Virus record (IMG/VR): IMGVR_UViG_3300034407_000717
Location: 1 to 29,779 of that record
Direction: 5' to 3' (one strand)
Source: a virus
DNA: 29,779 nucleotides
Numbering within the stretch: position 1 is the stretch's first letter; every line of letters starts with the position of its first letter. The position numbers were made by a program, and so were the translations under genes. Below, one piece after another: positions 8,843 to 16,757 of the stretch. Below the pieces are notes generated by a model. The model did not search any database. It saw nothing but the letters and a program-made list of their open reading frames with translations, and was not told the DNA's origin.

Positions 8843-9799
8843 TTATGAGTTTAAGTCTACGACACCAGTGAATACGCCTTTGTATCCATCACCGGAGCCA
8901 CGAAGTACCTTACGACCAAATACGTGAAGACCACGAACTATGTCAGAGAAACTATCTGGATCACGTATTACTTCTGTTTTAGCAATATGTGAAGCAGTAG
9001 CTACTGCAGACATATGTCCAAACAACACATCAGCTTCACCTGATGTTGTTGATGGTCCAAATGTGTTTGCTGCTGCAGTCCCTGTTGATCCAACAACCAT
9101 AACATTAGTTTGATACAGAGTAAAACCATGTATCTTTCTATCTGTTACTTGGCCGTTGAACAAGTTAGATGGACCACCTGTTACAGATGCATCCATTACT
9201 TTTGAGTCAGCCTGTCTTAGTAGTTCAAAGAACTGAGGGCTGGCACAAAGCCAACGGTTTTCACCCGGAACGTCATTGTCATCTAATACACGAGCTGCTG
9301 TACTAATATAGTTTGCTATTTTGTTACCTGAATTACCAGATATAGCAGAACCTGCAGCCCCTAAAGGAGTTGCATCTGTTGCAGCTCCGTCATTGATTGC
9401 ACTTAGTACGTTGTAGTCGTAAGATTTCTTCAGAGCATAAGCACCTGAAGATGTTGCAAGAGCCTCAAAGTTTACATGTGATTGTCTTTCTTCTATGTCG
9501 TCAACTTTAAATGCAAAATAATTGCCTTGATCAACTGTTAATTGAATCTGATCATCAGCAAGTGTTTGTGTATTTATTGTTTGTCCACGACCATAAGAAG
9601 CTACAGTAACTGTTGGTTCTTTTAGAATGTTTACAGTATCGCCATAATTCTCAATTTCTCCGGTGTAATCGGTATTTGTAATAGCTTCAGCAACCGATGC
9701 TCTACGGAAATATTTAAGAACTTTTTGACTGTAAATAGCTGGTGCCCAATTACCTGAAGGTAAATTCTGATAACCGGCTGCCGATCCCATTGTAGCCAT
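8843..9799 (-). CDS. Major capsid protein (HK97-fold type)
   Basis: A 318-residue protein with AAGGAAC before the ATG. The N-terminal part (NWAPAIYSQKVLKYFRRASVAEAITNTDYTGE) resembles the N-arm and E-loop region of capsid proteins. IENYGDTVNILKEPTVTV and DQIQLTVDQGNYFAFKVDDIEE are patterns I associate with major capsid proteins of marine podovirus-like phages. The middle and C-terminal regions (VPGENRWLCASPQFFELLRQ, FGHMSAVATASHI, VRGLHVFGRKVLR) fit the A and P domains. It follows the scaffold-like gene after 18 nt and precedes the decoration-like gene. The length is normal for HK97-fold capsids with a separate scaffold. Confidence 0.88.
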   Translation of the reverse strand: MATMGSAAGYQNLPSGNWAPAIYSQKVLKYFRRASVAEAITNTDYTGEIENYGDTVNILKEPTVTVASYGRGQTINTQTLADDQIQLTVDQGNYFAFKVDDIEERQSHVNFEALATSSGAYALKKSYDYNVLSAINDGAATDATPLGAAGSAISGNSGNKIANYISTAARVLDDNDVPGENRWLCASPQFFELLRQADSKVMDASVTGGPSNLFNGQVTDRKIHGFTLYQTNVMVVGSTGTAAANTFGPSTTSGEADVLFGHMSAVATASHIAKTEVIRDPDSFSDIVRGLHVFGRKVLRGSGDGYKGVFTGVVDLNS

Positions 9800-9817
9800 A
9801 TTTATTGTTCCTTAAAG

Positions 9818-10738
9818 TTACGCTGATTGATCAACTCTGCCTTCTCTCATGGCAGCGTCAATATCAGCTTCATATTTCTCAAAGTCCCAAGGTTTCATAG
9901 ATTGTATTTCAGACATCTTCCAAACTTTTTTATTTCCAGAGTTTACACTCGTAGGATTTGTTTTAGTTTTTAGTACTGCCTGAGCTGCATCTAATTTACG
10001 ATTTGAGACGGCTCTATTGTTATTTGACGAAACACCCACATCAGCTTTGTATAAATCAACAGTGCGAATTGCCCATTTTGGATCAGTATTGTTTTTACGA
10101 ATACCATCCGCTATGCTGGCAGGTTGTTCCTCAAGCCATGCTAAAAATTCAGGAGTAGCCTTGATTTCATTAAAATCAGGGTGGGCTGAAATTAGCTGCT
10201 TGTATGCTGACTGCACAATCAACTTCTGTTCTTTTTCTGTAAGCTCGTTAATTTTAGCTTTAAGATCAGCAGTTTTTTGGTCAGCCATTTCGTGAGAGAT
10301 AGTTTCAACAACTTGATATACGTCTGGATACTTTTCTCTAAATTGTTCTAACTCTTCCTTAGTTTTAGGAGGAGCATAGGACTGTTCTTGTTGTACTTTT
10401 TCAGCTACTTTAGCTTGGGCAGCAAGAGTTTCTTTTTCTTGCTTCCATTCATTTAGTTGCTGATCATAGTACTTCTTTAGATCGTCATACCTTTTCTTGT
10501 AATCATGTTCTCGTTTTTCAGTAGGTATCTCTTCGCTGTTAGGAACAGCACTTGCATTATTTGCATCCATAAAACCTTCAGGTTCTTGTTGGGTAGCCTC
10601 TACGGTGCCAACTTCTTCTTGTTTTTCTGGATCGTCTTTGTATACATCGTCTTTATAAGCACCTCTAAACATAGATTCTCTACCATCGTTTTCAATGGGA
10701 GAGTCGGGCTTATTTGTAGTCTTCAGTTTTTTCGCCAT
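9818..10738 (-). CDS. Capsid assembly scaffold-like protein
   Basis: I place the start at MAKKLKTTN (10738), because AAGGAA sits 6 nt upstream. A reading from 10753 would put that ribosome site inside the gene. The protein has about 306 residues. It is acidic at the start (DNDGRESMFRGA, then many Asp and Glu), with a long charged coiled coil (KKRYDDLKKYYDQQLNEWKQEKETL), a helical middle (HPDFNEIKATPEFLAWLEEQP) and a short conserved-looking end (MKPWDFEKYEADIDAAMREG). Elongated, charged helical proteins directly upstream of the capsid gene are typically scaffolds of T7/P22-like heads. The C-terminal helix would contact the capsid in that family. Confidence 0.75.
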   Translation of the reverse strand: MAKKLKTTNKPDSPIENDGRESMFRGAYKDDVYKDDPEKQEEVGTVEATQQEPEGFMDANNASAVPNSEEIPTEKREHDYKKRYDDLKKYYDQQLNEWKQEKETLAAQAKVAEKVQQEQSYAPPKTKEELEQFREKYPDVYQVVETISHEMADQKTADLKAKINELTEKEQKLIVQSAYKQLISAHPDFNEIKATPEFLAWLEEQPASIADGIRKNNTDPKWAIRTVDLYKADVGVSSNNNRAVSNRKLDAAQAVLKTKTNPTSVNSGNKKVWKMSEIQSMKPWDFEKYEADIDAAMREGRVDQSA

Positions 10739-10850
10739 TTTTGTTTCCTTCATGTGGGGCCTTCTCTAGGGTAGCCACTTCGGTTGTTTTATGTAGGGGC
10801 CGTTGAAGAAACGGGTAGCCTACGCTATATTTAACCCGGAGGTTAAAACT
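10739..10850 (-). promoter_or_regulatory. Structured 5' leader of the head-gene cassette with tandem repeat
   Basis: This gap has no gene. On the minus strand it holds two tandem units, each GGCTACCC followed after 7-11 nt by GGCCCC and then ACAT (plus-strand positions 10813-10820 with 10796-10801, and 10769-10776 with 10756-10761). The first unit includes a small hairpin CCGTT/AACGG (10800-10804 and 10810-10814). Just after the upstream gene's stop is a 7-bp hairpin TTTAACC-cgga-GGTTAAA (10830-10847) without a T-run. These could be RNA processing or stability elements setting capsid-gene expression. I see no clear sigma70 promoter here. Confidence 0.55.
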
Positions 10851-11696
10851 CTATGTAAGACCAGCCATTTGGTCTTGTAATACCGGTGGTGTATTAGGTG
10901 GGGGTCCTTCTGGAGGAGCTCCCTCTTCCTGTGCTGCTAATTTCTCTTCTGTTTCCTTCTTACCACGGTTATTAATTTTTTCTAATTTGTCATACCCAAT
11001 TATGTTTGCTAATGCATCTGGTATAACAACCTCTCCATTTGATACAAGAATATCTTCTGCATCCGTTGGAACTTTGCCAAAGTTTAGTTTTATTCCTTTT
11101 TGTTCTGCGTATTCTTTTGCACCTTGTATCATTTCGTTTATATCTTTTAATCCAGCGTGTTTTACTGCTGCTGCGTTTATTACAAATCCATCACTCTTTG
11201 CTGGTACATCATCAGCTACACCGGATTCGTCTGCTCCGGGTGCGTCTACCATTCCTACAGGACCAGCTGCTACATCTCCGGGACTACCTGCAGGTTCTAC
11301 ATTTTCTTGAATAACAGGCGGAACACCCCCTATAGCCATTTTAGGCATTTCTTGAGGCATTTCAGAAGCATTTTGAGGCACTTCCCTCTGTACAGGCCTA
11401 GAAGGTGCCTCCCTTTGCATTTGACCCTCTTGGGCTACCTCTGTACCCAAATCCTCTCTACTAGGCACTCCTAGGGCCTCTAAAGCACCCAAATTATCTA
11501 GCTCCTCTACAGAATTTCCAGTTTCTACCTTTACCATCAACATATTGTACTCTTCTAACGCTGGCATCAGTTCTTTCAATCTTTCTTGTTCTTCTGGTGT
11601 TAAGTTCTGTTGAATTAACCCTGCTATTCTTTCTGCTTCTGCATCAGGATTGCCTTCAGTCATAAACTCATGGTCTAATTCTTCAAAATTAAGCAT
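10851..11696 (-). CDS. Virion-associated hypothetical protein with Pro/Glu-rich middle
   Basis: A 281-residue acidic protein. The N-terminal third is helical (EERLKELMPALEEYNMLM). The middle is Pro/Glu/Met/Gly-rich (QREVPQNASEMPQ, EPAGSPGDVAAGP). The C-terminal part has a recognisable domain: DGFVINAAAVKHAGLKDINE, EDILVSNGEVVIPDALA, IIGYDKLEKINNRGKKET. I know this 'GEvvIP..la.iiGyd.LekiN.RGkkeT' pattern from many marine phages, always among head and tail genes, but its function is not known to me. It ends in a Pro-rich tail. The start overlaps the endolysin stop by 8 nt. Confidence 0.65.
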   Translation of the reverse strand: MLNFEELDHEFMTEGNPDAEAERIAGLIQQNLTPEEQERLKELMPALEEYNMLMVKVETGNSVEELDNLGALEALGVPSREDLGTEVAQEGQMQREAPSRPVQREVPQNASEMPQEMPKMAIGGVPPVIQENVEPAGSPGDVAAGPVGMVDAPGADESGVADDVPAKSDGFVINAAAVKHAGLKDINEMIQGAKEYAEQKGIKLNFGKVPTDAEDILVSNGEVVIPDALANIIGYDKLEKINNRGKKETEEKLAAQEEGAPPEGPPPNTPPVLQDQMAGLT

Positions 11697-12123
11697 CTTC
11701 TATTAATCCTGTTACATATTTAGCTCGTCTAGCTGTTTGTTTTGCCCACCGAGAATCTCTTGCTTCTACAGCAGCTTCCTTAAAACGATCTTCTTGTATC
11801 AAAGCTAAAGTTTTTTTAAATTTAAGAACACCAGTCATACCTAACTGAAATCTCATGTGCATCAATGCCAACTGTACTTTTGCTGGTTTAGTTCTCCACC
11901 AAGATAAGCTGTTATCTAAACTTGCGGAACATTCGTCAATATCATTATGTAGTAAATAGATGGCTTCGTCTTTTGTAATCTTGCCACCTTTTTCTGGATC
12001 AATCAATCTACCTACACCGATTGTAGCGTAACCTTCGCTGTCTGTGTATTGGTGAAGTACCAGTCCTTCGTGATCAATCAACGAATCTACTAGTTCAGAT
12101 TTACGAAATCCATCCACTATCAT
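11689..12123 (-). CDS. Endolysin, T4-type lysozyme (GH24)
   Basis: A 144-residue muramidase that would cleave peptidoglycan between N-acetylmuramic acid and N-acetylglucosamine at lysis. The GH24 catalytic triad is visible as Glu19, Asp28 and Thr34 (HEGLVLHQYTDSEGYATIGVG), with the same 9- and 6-residue spacing as T4 lysozyme Glu11-Asp20-Thr26. The C-terminal helical lobe (LALMHMRFQLGMTGVLKFKK and DSRWAKQTARRAKYVTGL) also fits the family. No signal peptide is evident, so it should need a holin. The gene overlaps the upstream 3-TM holin as ATGA, forming a lysis pair inside the virion operon. Confidence 0.92.
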   Translation of the reverse strand: MIVDGFRKSELVDSLIDHEGLVLHQYTDSEGYATIGVGRLIDPEKGGKITKDEAIYLLHNDIDECSASLDNSLSWWRTKPAKVQLALMHMRFQLGMTGVLKFKKTLALIQEDRFKEAAVEARDSRWAKQTARRAKYVTGLIEDA

Positions 12124-12515
12124 TTTTTACCTAACATTTTAGTTGCCCAACGAATACCGAGTGATGCGGATATTGCACCGATAAATGTATAGCTGTACCA
12201 TTCTGGTGCATTGGATACGTATTCCCAACCTAACATAACGTACTCTTGTGTCCACGGTAGAAATGACCCGATAAACGGCATGGTTATCACAAGCAATGCA
12301 AATTCATCTTTGTAACTATACTGTTGTTGTTTCAGTGCTTCTATGTCATAATTTATTTCTGAATCAGCAGTTTTTTCAATGCGTTTTATTTCTGCATTTA
12401 CTTTTGCTTCTGCTATTTTTGCTTTTGATTGAACTTTAGCTGTGCGTTCTTCCATGTATGACTTTACAGGTGCACTGACTAAATTTACAATTGGTCCTAA
12501 AAATGATAATAACAT
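12120..12515 (-). CDS. Holin-like protein, 3-TM (gene-transfer-agent holin type)
   Basis: A 131-residue protein. A hydrophobic start (LLSFLGPIVNLVSAPV) is followed by a charged coiled coil (AKIAEAKVNAEIKRIEKTADSE). Two further hydrophobic stretches come after YKDEF (FALLVITMPFIGSFLPWTQ, and WYSYTFIGAISASLGIRWATKML). The layout and the 'YKDEFaLLv...PfI.sFlP' and 'aPeWY.....a..aSlGIRw' patterns resemble the 3-TM holin family described for gene-transfer-agent release. It would permeabilise the inner membrane for the endolysin encoded immediately downstream (ATGA overlap). Its own start overlaps the previous stop (TAATG). The call is by motif memory and pairing with the endolysin. Confidence 0.75.
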   Translation of the reverse strand: MLLSFLGPIVNLVSAPVKSYMEERTAKVQSKAKIAEAKVNAEIKRIEKTADSEINYDIEALKQQQYSYKDEFALLVITMPFIGSFLPWTQEYVMLGWEYVSNAPEWYSYTFIGAISASLGIRWATKMLGKK

Positions 12516-14341
12516 TAGTAGTATGTTCCTCCTTGGCCTCTATTAAAGTTGCCTACAAGATTTTTGTATAGCATATCAAAGGGTGTTGCATCTTCGTAGC
12601 GATAGCTGATAGCGTAGGCATTGCTTCCGGTGTTGTAGCCACCTGATTCAACAACAACATTAGGTGCTGCGGGTACCCATACACGACTAGCACTACGGCC
12701 TCCTCCTATTGTTTTCCAATATCCCGTTTGTGTTGTGCCTCCACCACCACGGCTACCCCCAGTTGTTAGTGTAGTGTATTGTTTACCTGTATCTCCGCCA
12801 CCAACTTGGTTAGACACTTTGAACGTAATTTTATTATGTTCGTTAGATAGTGAATTAGGATCTATTCCTACAGCCTGTGCATCTACAAGCCCACCACGTT
12901 CAAGAGCTGTTTTTTTGTAGTACTCGTTAAATTGTTCCATTTTTGCTTTATAATCTTCTTGGCTCGTAATTGGTTGACCATTATACGTTGGAGTTCCTGT
13001 TATCAGCCCTTCTGTTTCAAATATTTTACGGCTAAGTACAGAGGGGTCGTTATAGCCACTATCATTCATAGTATCATAGCGGTTTAATCTAGGGTCAGCC
13101 TCTATTGCTTTTGCCCATCTGCTCCCATTAAACTGTAAACCAAATGTTTTTACATAAGTGTTTACATAATCTGCTATAGAAGCTACAGTAGCTTTTCCTG
13201 CTGAGGGTTGGTAACCATTATAGCCATATCCTTCTGTAGCCATTAACCTATTTTTTTCTGCTTTAAATTCTGCACCACCAAATTTTGGTTTAGGTCGTTT
13301 ACTAGCAGACCAAGCACCAAATAACATTTTTGCTCCTTGTAGAATTGCCACTGGTACAGCTGTTGCAGGGTTAAGGAGTGTTATAAGGGAAGTTCCTGCA
13401 GAAAAATAATCTTTGTTTTTTATACCATCATATATGCCATAAATACTTGCAGCTTGACCAAATACTTTCATAGCACTAGATCCAGCTGCTGTTTTTGTTA
13501 CATCGGTTCCTAATCCTGTTGAAAATGGAACATTGCCCGAAGCTCCTATTGTTGAAAAAGTTCCTAGCCCTGTTTGTGTTCCGGCACGTACACCAAGATT
13601 TGCTAAACCCGCTGCTGTTCCTGTAGCAAAAGGCACCATAGAAACATTACCTTGACCTGCTAAAGATGCTGGTGGAGCAGAACTTAAACCTATAGAAGAT
13701 TGAGTGGGGTATGTCCCTAGGTATCCTGTTGAATAGGGTTGGCGATAGCCTCCTTGTGTAACATCATAAGCTCCGGTAGTTTGAATTTCTGGAGGTGGAT
13801 TTGTAAAAAAATCTCTTATAGATTCATAGCCTTTTATAGCATATCTTTTTGCCGGATCTGATAATTGACTAAAATCTAACTCACCTATTGGTGGTGGAGT
13901 ATCTGGATCTCCTTCGGCAGCTTCGGCAAGTTCTTCTTCTGCTGTTTTTCCTGATATGCCTACAGGTTTTAATACTGCATCTGGCCCTGTATTTCTTCCA
14001 CTAAGATCAAGTCTTGTTGGATCTGTAGTAAAAGGAGAAGAACTTTTAAAAACAGCATCTATTTTATCTGATGCAGATTCGGCATCCGGCTCTTCAAAAC
14101 TAGATAAATCTCCAGTAAACAAATCTTTCTTTCTTAAATTTACAGCAATATTACCTTGAAGTTGCACATCTACTTTATTTGCATCACTAGGTTTTATGTC
14201 GTCTGGGCTAAGAGAATCTGCAATTTCTTTTTGCATCTTATCAGCCATAGCAGTATCAAATTGACTTTCTGGTATTTTACCAAAATTTTCTTGGTCTAAA
14301 CTTACAGAAGCGGAGTCAAATGCGTTTTGTTCAATTGCCAT
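12515..14341 (-). CDS. Large virion protein, probable internal/ejection protein
   Basis: A 608-residue protein that I do not recognise as a named family. The N-terminal ~150 residues are polar and acidic. Residues ~180-260 are Gly/Ser/Thr-rich (GTAAGLANLGVRAGTQTGLG). Around residues 285-345 a hydrophobic run (DYFSAGTSLITLLNPATAVPVAILQGAKMLFGAW, quoted in part as SLITLLNPATAVPVAILQGA) could insert into or cross a membrane. The C-terminal part includes Tyr/Gly/Asn-rich segments (SRWAKAIEADPRLNRYDTMN, GYWKTIGGGRSASRVWVPA). Position between the portal and the lysis pair, plus a hydrophobic segment in a large polar protein, fits an internal protein ejected with the DNA. A tail protein is the main alternative. 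Confidence 0.5.
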   Translation of the reverse strand: MAIEQNAFDSASVSLDQENFGKIPESQFDTAMADKMQKEIADSLSPDDIKPSDANKVDVQLQGNIAVNLRKKDLFTGDLSSFEEPDAESASDKIDAVFKSSSPFTTDPTRLDLSGRNTGPDAVLKPVGISGKTAEEELAEAAEGDPDTPPPIGELDFSQLSDPAKRYAIKGYESIRDFFTNPPPEIQTTGAYDVTQGGYRQPYSTGYLGTYPTQSSIGLSSAPPASLAGQGNVSMVPFATGTAAGLANLGVRAGTQTGLGTFSTIGASGNVPFSTGLGTDVTKTAAGSSAMKVFGQAASIYGIYDGIKNKDYFSAGTSLITLLNPATAVPVAILQGAKMLFGAWSASKRPKPKFGGAEFKAEKNRLMATEGYGYNGYQPSAGKATVASIADYVNTYVKTFGLQFNGSRWAKAIEADPRLNRYDTMNDSGYNDPSVLSRKIFETEGLITGTPTYNGQPITSQEDYKAKMEQFNEYYKKTALERGGLVDAQAVGIDPNSLSNEHNKITFKVSNQVGGGDTGKQYTTLTTGGSRGGGGTTQTGYWKTIGGGRSASRVWVPAAPNVVVESGGYNTGSNAYAISYRYEDATPFDMLYKNLVGNFNRGQGGTYY

Positions 14342-14361
14342 TCTTTTTCATTTCTCTAAAG

Positions 14362-16470
14362 TTATCCTTCAACTTGAGGAGTATTTCCAGTAAACCCGCT
14401 TTCCCCTGCAGACGGTACACCTCCAGTTCCGATGGTGCCATCACCAGTGCCGTTAATGTTTGTTTGTGGAGGTTCTTGAGGTACTCCTCCAACACCTCCC
14501 ATTCCATCTTGTCCTGCCCCAGTAGCGGGGCTAGGCCCTTGAGTGGGTCCTTCGGGTCCTTCAGGTTGTTGGGCATCTTGCAATCCTTTGAGTATTTCAG
14601 CGTATATCTGTGCTTCGTTTACATCGTTTACTAAGCTGTCAGGATCAATATCCTGTGATATAGCTAGTTCTTTTAACAGATTTGGTATTTTAATAAATGG
14701 TGCAAGCATAGGGTTGCTTACAGTTTGTAGTAACATAGTTAATCGTTGTGAACGTACTTCTTTTTGCATTACAGAAGCAGCTCCTTTTGGTTTAATTTCA
14801 AGATCACCAATTATATCTGGATTACTGTCATTAAACTGCATGTTCCATTGAAAGAAAGCTTCTCCCATTGGTTTAAGTAGGTAATCATCTATATTTTTAA
14901 TAACTGTTTTTATAGATAATCCTGAAGAACCAAGCAACATAGATAATCCTGATGCTGTTCTTCCTGTGCCTGTTACTCCCGTTTGACCATGCATAATGCT
15001 TGGTATACCTGTCTCCTCATCGGCAAGTTGCCTTGCTTTGTCATACATTTGTATGTTTTCACCAGCAGTACTAGGAAATTTTATGCCGTTTACAGCGGTT
15101 CCAGTAACTCCTGACTGTCTTCTAAACACTTTTCCGGGGAAAATGTCATAATTTTGTCCGGGTACAAGTGATGTCTCATCTACGTCAAATACAAGATTGC
15201 CAGCTAATGCTAGGTTATCTATAGCCATACGTACATGACCATTCATTAACATTTGTGCATCTTCCATGTTTTCTGGTATGCCAACACCCCAAATTTGGTA
15301 TGGGCTTAGTTCGTATGGAAATGCGTAGTATGGCATTCTTTCTGGAGTAAATGGATTAGCACAAGCTCGTAAAACTTGACCTCCAGAAATCCAGATGTTT
15401 ACCTGTGCTTGATCTAAAGGGTCTAACTCATCTGCACCTTCAATGCCTATCATTTGAGCAATAGTTGCATCAATTATTCCCCAATATTCTAACACTTCAT
15501 AACGCTCGTGTTCACTGTATGGTTCATTCTCATCATCACGAATTGTATCTTCAAAATACTTTTCTTGATAATTACCACCCCCAGCAATAACTTCTCGTAC
15601 TGCTTCAGGATTAAACATAGGCATATTCATAAGGTTACGTAATTGAGAACGATTCATTTTATGACGTTGTATTACATATTCACAATCATCTATGTGTGTT
15701 GCAGATGGATCAGGATATACATCCCAAATGCTTACAGCCTCAATACGAGGAACAAGTTTATCATAGGGTGTATATATTCTACCTTCTTCTCCTTCTTCCC
15801 ACTTATGAATAGTTTTACCAAAATTGAATGGGCCTTTTATTATTCCTGTACCGAGAAGACTAGACTCAAATATAGCATGTCGTAAAACATTTACAGCATT
15901 ACTGTCAGTAAGTTGGTCATGTATTACTTTTTCCATTGCTAACGCAGAAGATTTTGCAGGAGAAATTTGAGGTTCTCCCATCCTAGCTGGTCCTTCTGCT
16001 ACAGGAGCTTCTGGACCAAACTTATTTATCATAGAACCTAAGTAGTCTAAATTGGCATCTGCAGCCTCTGTTGCTCCCGGTGGAAAATCTCTACCATCAC
16101 CTTCAAAACCATATGGATCAAGTATATCATCCGCAGGAGTTTTTAAATGTGCAAACTCAGCAATACCTTCTGGTACTGGAGTGTGTTCTACTGTAATAGG
16201 AAATTTTTTATTAGCAAATAAAATATCTACAATTTGACCGTATGCAGCAAGTACTTTAGTCTTAGTTATTTTTATAAATACTTTAGACTTTTCTGTGCTT
16301 GTATATTGTGTAGAAGAGTCATACACTCCCCTAAAGTTTTTATACGCTTTTAACCAACGCTCTTCATGAGTTTGTCTACCATCTTCAGCACTACGCATAC
16401 GTTCTTGAATTAGTCCTACAACTCCAGAACTTTCAGACATTTCTTCTGTTAAATCAATTGGATCAGACAT
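14362..16470 (-). CDS. Portal protein
   Basis: A 702-residue protein in the position and size range of podovirus portals (P22/T7-like head-tail connectors). Typical portal features are the N-terminal helix with ERMRSAEDGRQTHEERWLKA, VFIKITKTKVLAAYGQIVDI, the strand-turn region EAVSIWDVYPDPSATHIDD, and YVIQRHKMNRSQLRNLM. A helical stretch (SGLSMLLGSSGLSIKTVIKN) sits where the crown and stem helices lie. The last ~70 residues are a Pro/Gly/Gln-rich disordered tail (PEGPEGPTQG, GGVGGVPQEPPQT). A dodecameric ring that threads DNA and binds TerL is the known family role. It is separated from TerL by two genes, which is unusual but seen in marine phages. Confidence 0.88.
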   Translation of the reverse strand: MSDPIDLTEEMSESSGVVGLIQERMRSAEDGRQTHEERWLKAYKNFRGVYDSSTQYTSTEKSKVFIKITKTKVLAAYGQIVDILFANKKFPITVEHTPVPEGIAEFAHLKTPADDILDPYGFEGDGRDFPPGATEAADANLDYLGSMINKFGPEAPVAEGPARMGEPQISPAKSSALAMEKVIHDQLTDSNAVNVLRHAIFESSLLGTGIIKGPFNFGKTIHKWEEGEEGRIYTPYDKLVPRIEAVSIWDVYPDPSATHIDDCEYVIQRHKMNRSQLRNLMNMPMFNPEAVREVIAGGGNYQEKYFEDTIRDDENEPYSEHERYEVLEYWGIIDATIAQMIGIEGADELDPLDQAQVNIWISGGQVLRACANPFTPERMPYYAFPYELSPYQIWGVGIPENMEDAQMLMNGHVRMAIDNLALAGNLVFDVDETSLVPGQNYDIFPGKVFRRQSGVTGTAVNGIKFPSTAGENIQMYDKARQLADEETGIPSIMHGQTGVTGTGRTASGLSMLLGSSGLSIKTVIKNIDDYLLKPMGEAFFQWNMQFNDSNPDIIGDLEIKPKGAASVMQKEVRSQRLTMLLQTVSNPMLAPFIKIPNLLKELAISQDIDPDSLVNDVNEAQIYAEILKGLQDAQQPEGPEGPTQGPSPATGAGQDGMGGVGGVPQEPPQTNINGTGDGTIGTGGVPSAGESGFTGNTPQVEG

Positions 16471-16485
16471 ACTGTTCCCTCTATA

Positions 16486-16731
16486 TTATGGTGTGTACTT
16501 TGAAGCACCCATTACTGTACCTAATGCACCAGTTTGGTTTGATGATACAGATTTAGAATCCTGTGTTGATTGAAATGGTCCGTTAATAGTACCAGCGTTA
16601 GCACCAGCAATGCTTCCATCTAAACCTTCACGATGTAATGAGCTTTCGTTAGCTTCATTCATTGCACCTTGTTTACCCATCTGACCCATTATGTAACCAG
16701 ATTTGTATGCACCTTTTACTCCTTGTGGCAT
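16486..16731 (-). CDS. Small Gly/Ala/Ser-rich hypothetical protein
   Basis: An 81-residue protein with a strong ribosome site (AAAAGGAGGC before the ATG). It starts MPQGVKGAYKSGYIMGQMGK, is rich in Gly, Ala, Asn and Ser, and has no hydrophobic or Cys motifs. It is probably disordered. It sits 16 nt before the portal start and 26 nt after the recombinase-like gene, inside the packaging operon. I do not recognise the family. The strong ribosome site suggests it is made in quantity, so a minor virion component is possible. Confidence 0.6.
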   Translation of the reverse strand: MPQGVKGAYKSGYIMGQMGKQGAMNEANESSLHREGLDGSIAGANAGTINGPFQSTQDSKSVSSNQTGALGTVMGASKYTP

Positions 16732-16757
16732 AATTGCCTCCTTTTAGTTGGTTGTTG

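Noticed and set aside
10987-11474. Three overlapping plus-strand frames inside the 10851-11696 gene
   Set aside because: Antisense shadows of a Pro/Glu-rich gene; no start signals and no family-like motifs.
14331-14576. Minus-strand frame of 81 codons overlapping the portal C-terminus
   Set aside because: Wholly out of frame over the Pro/Gly tail of the portal; no ribosome site.
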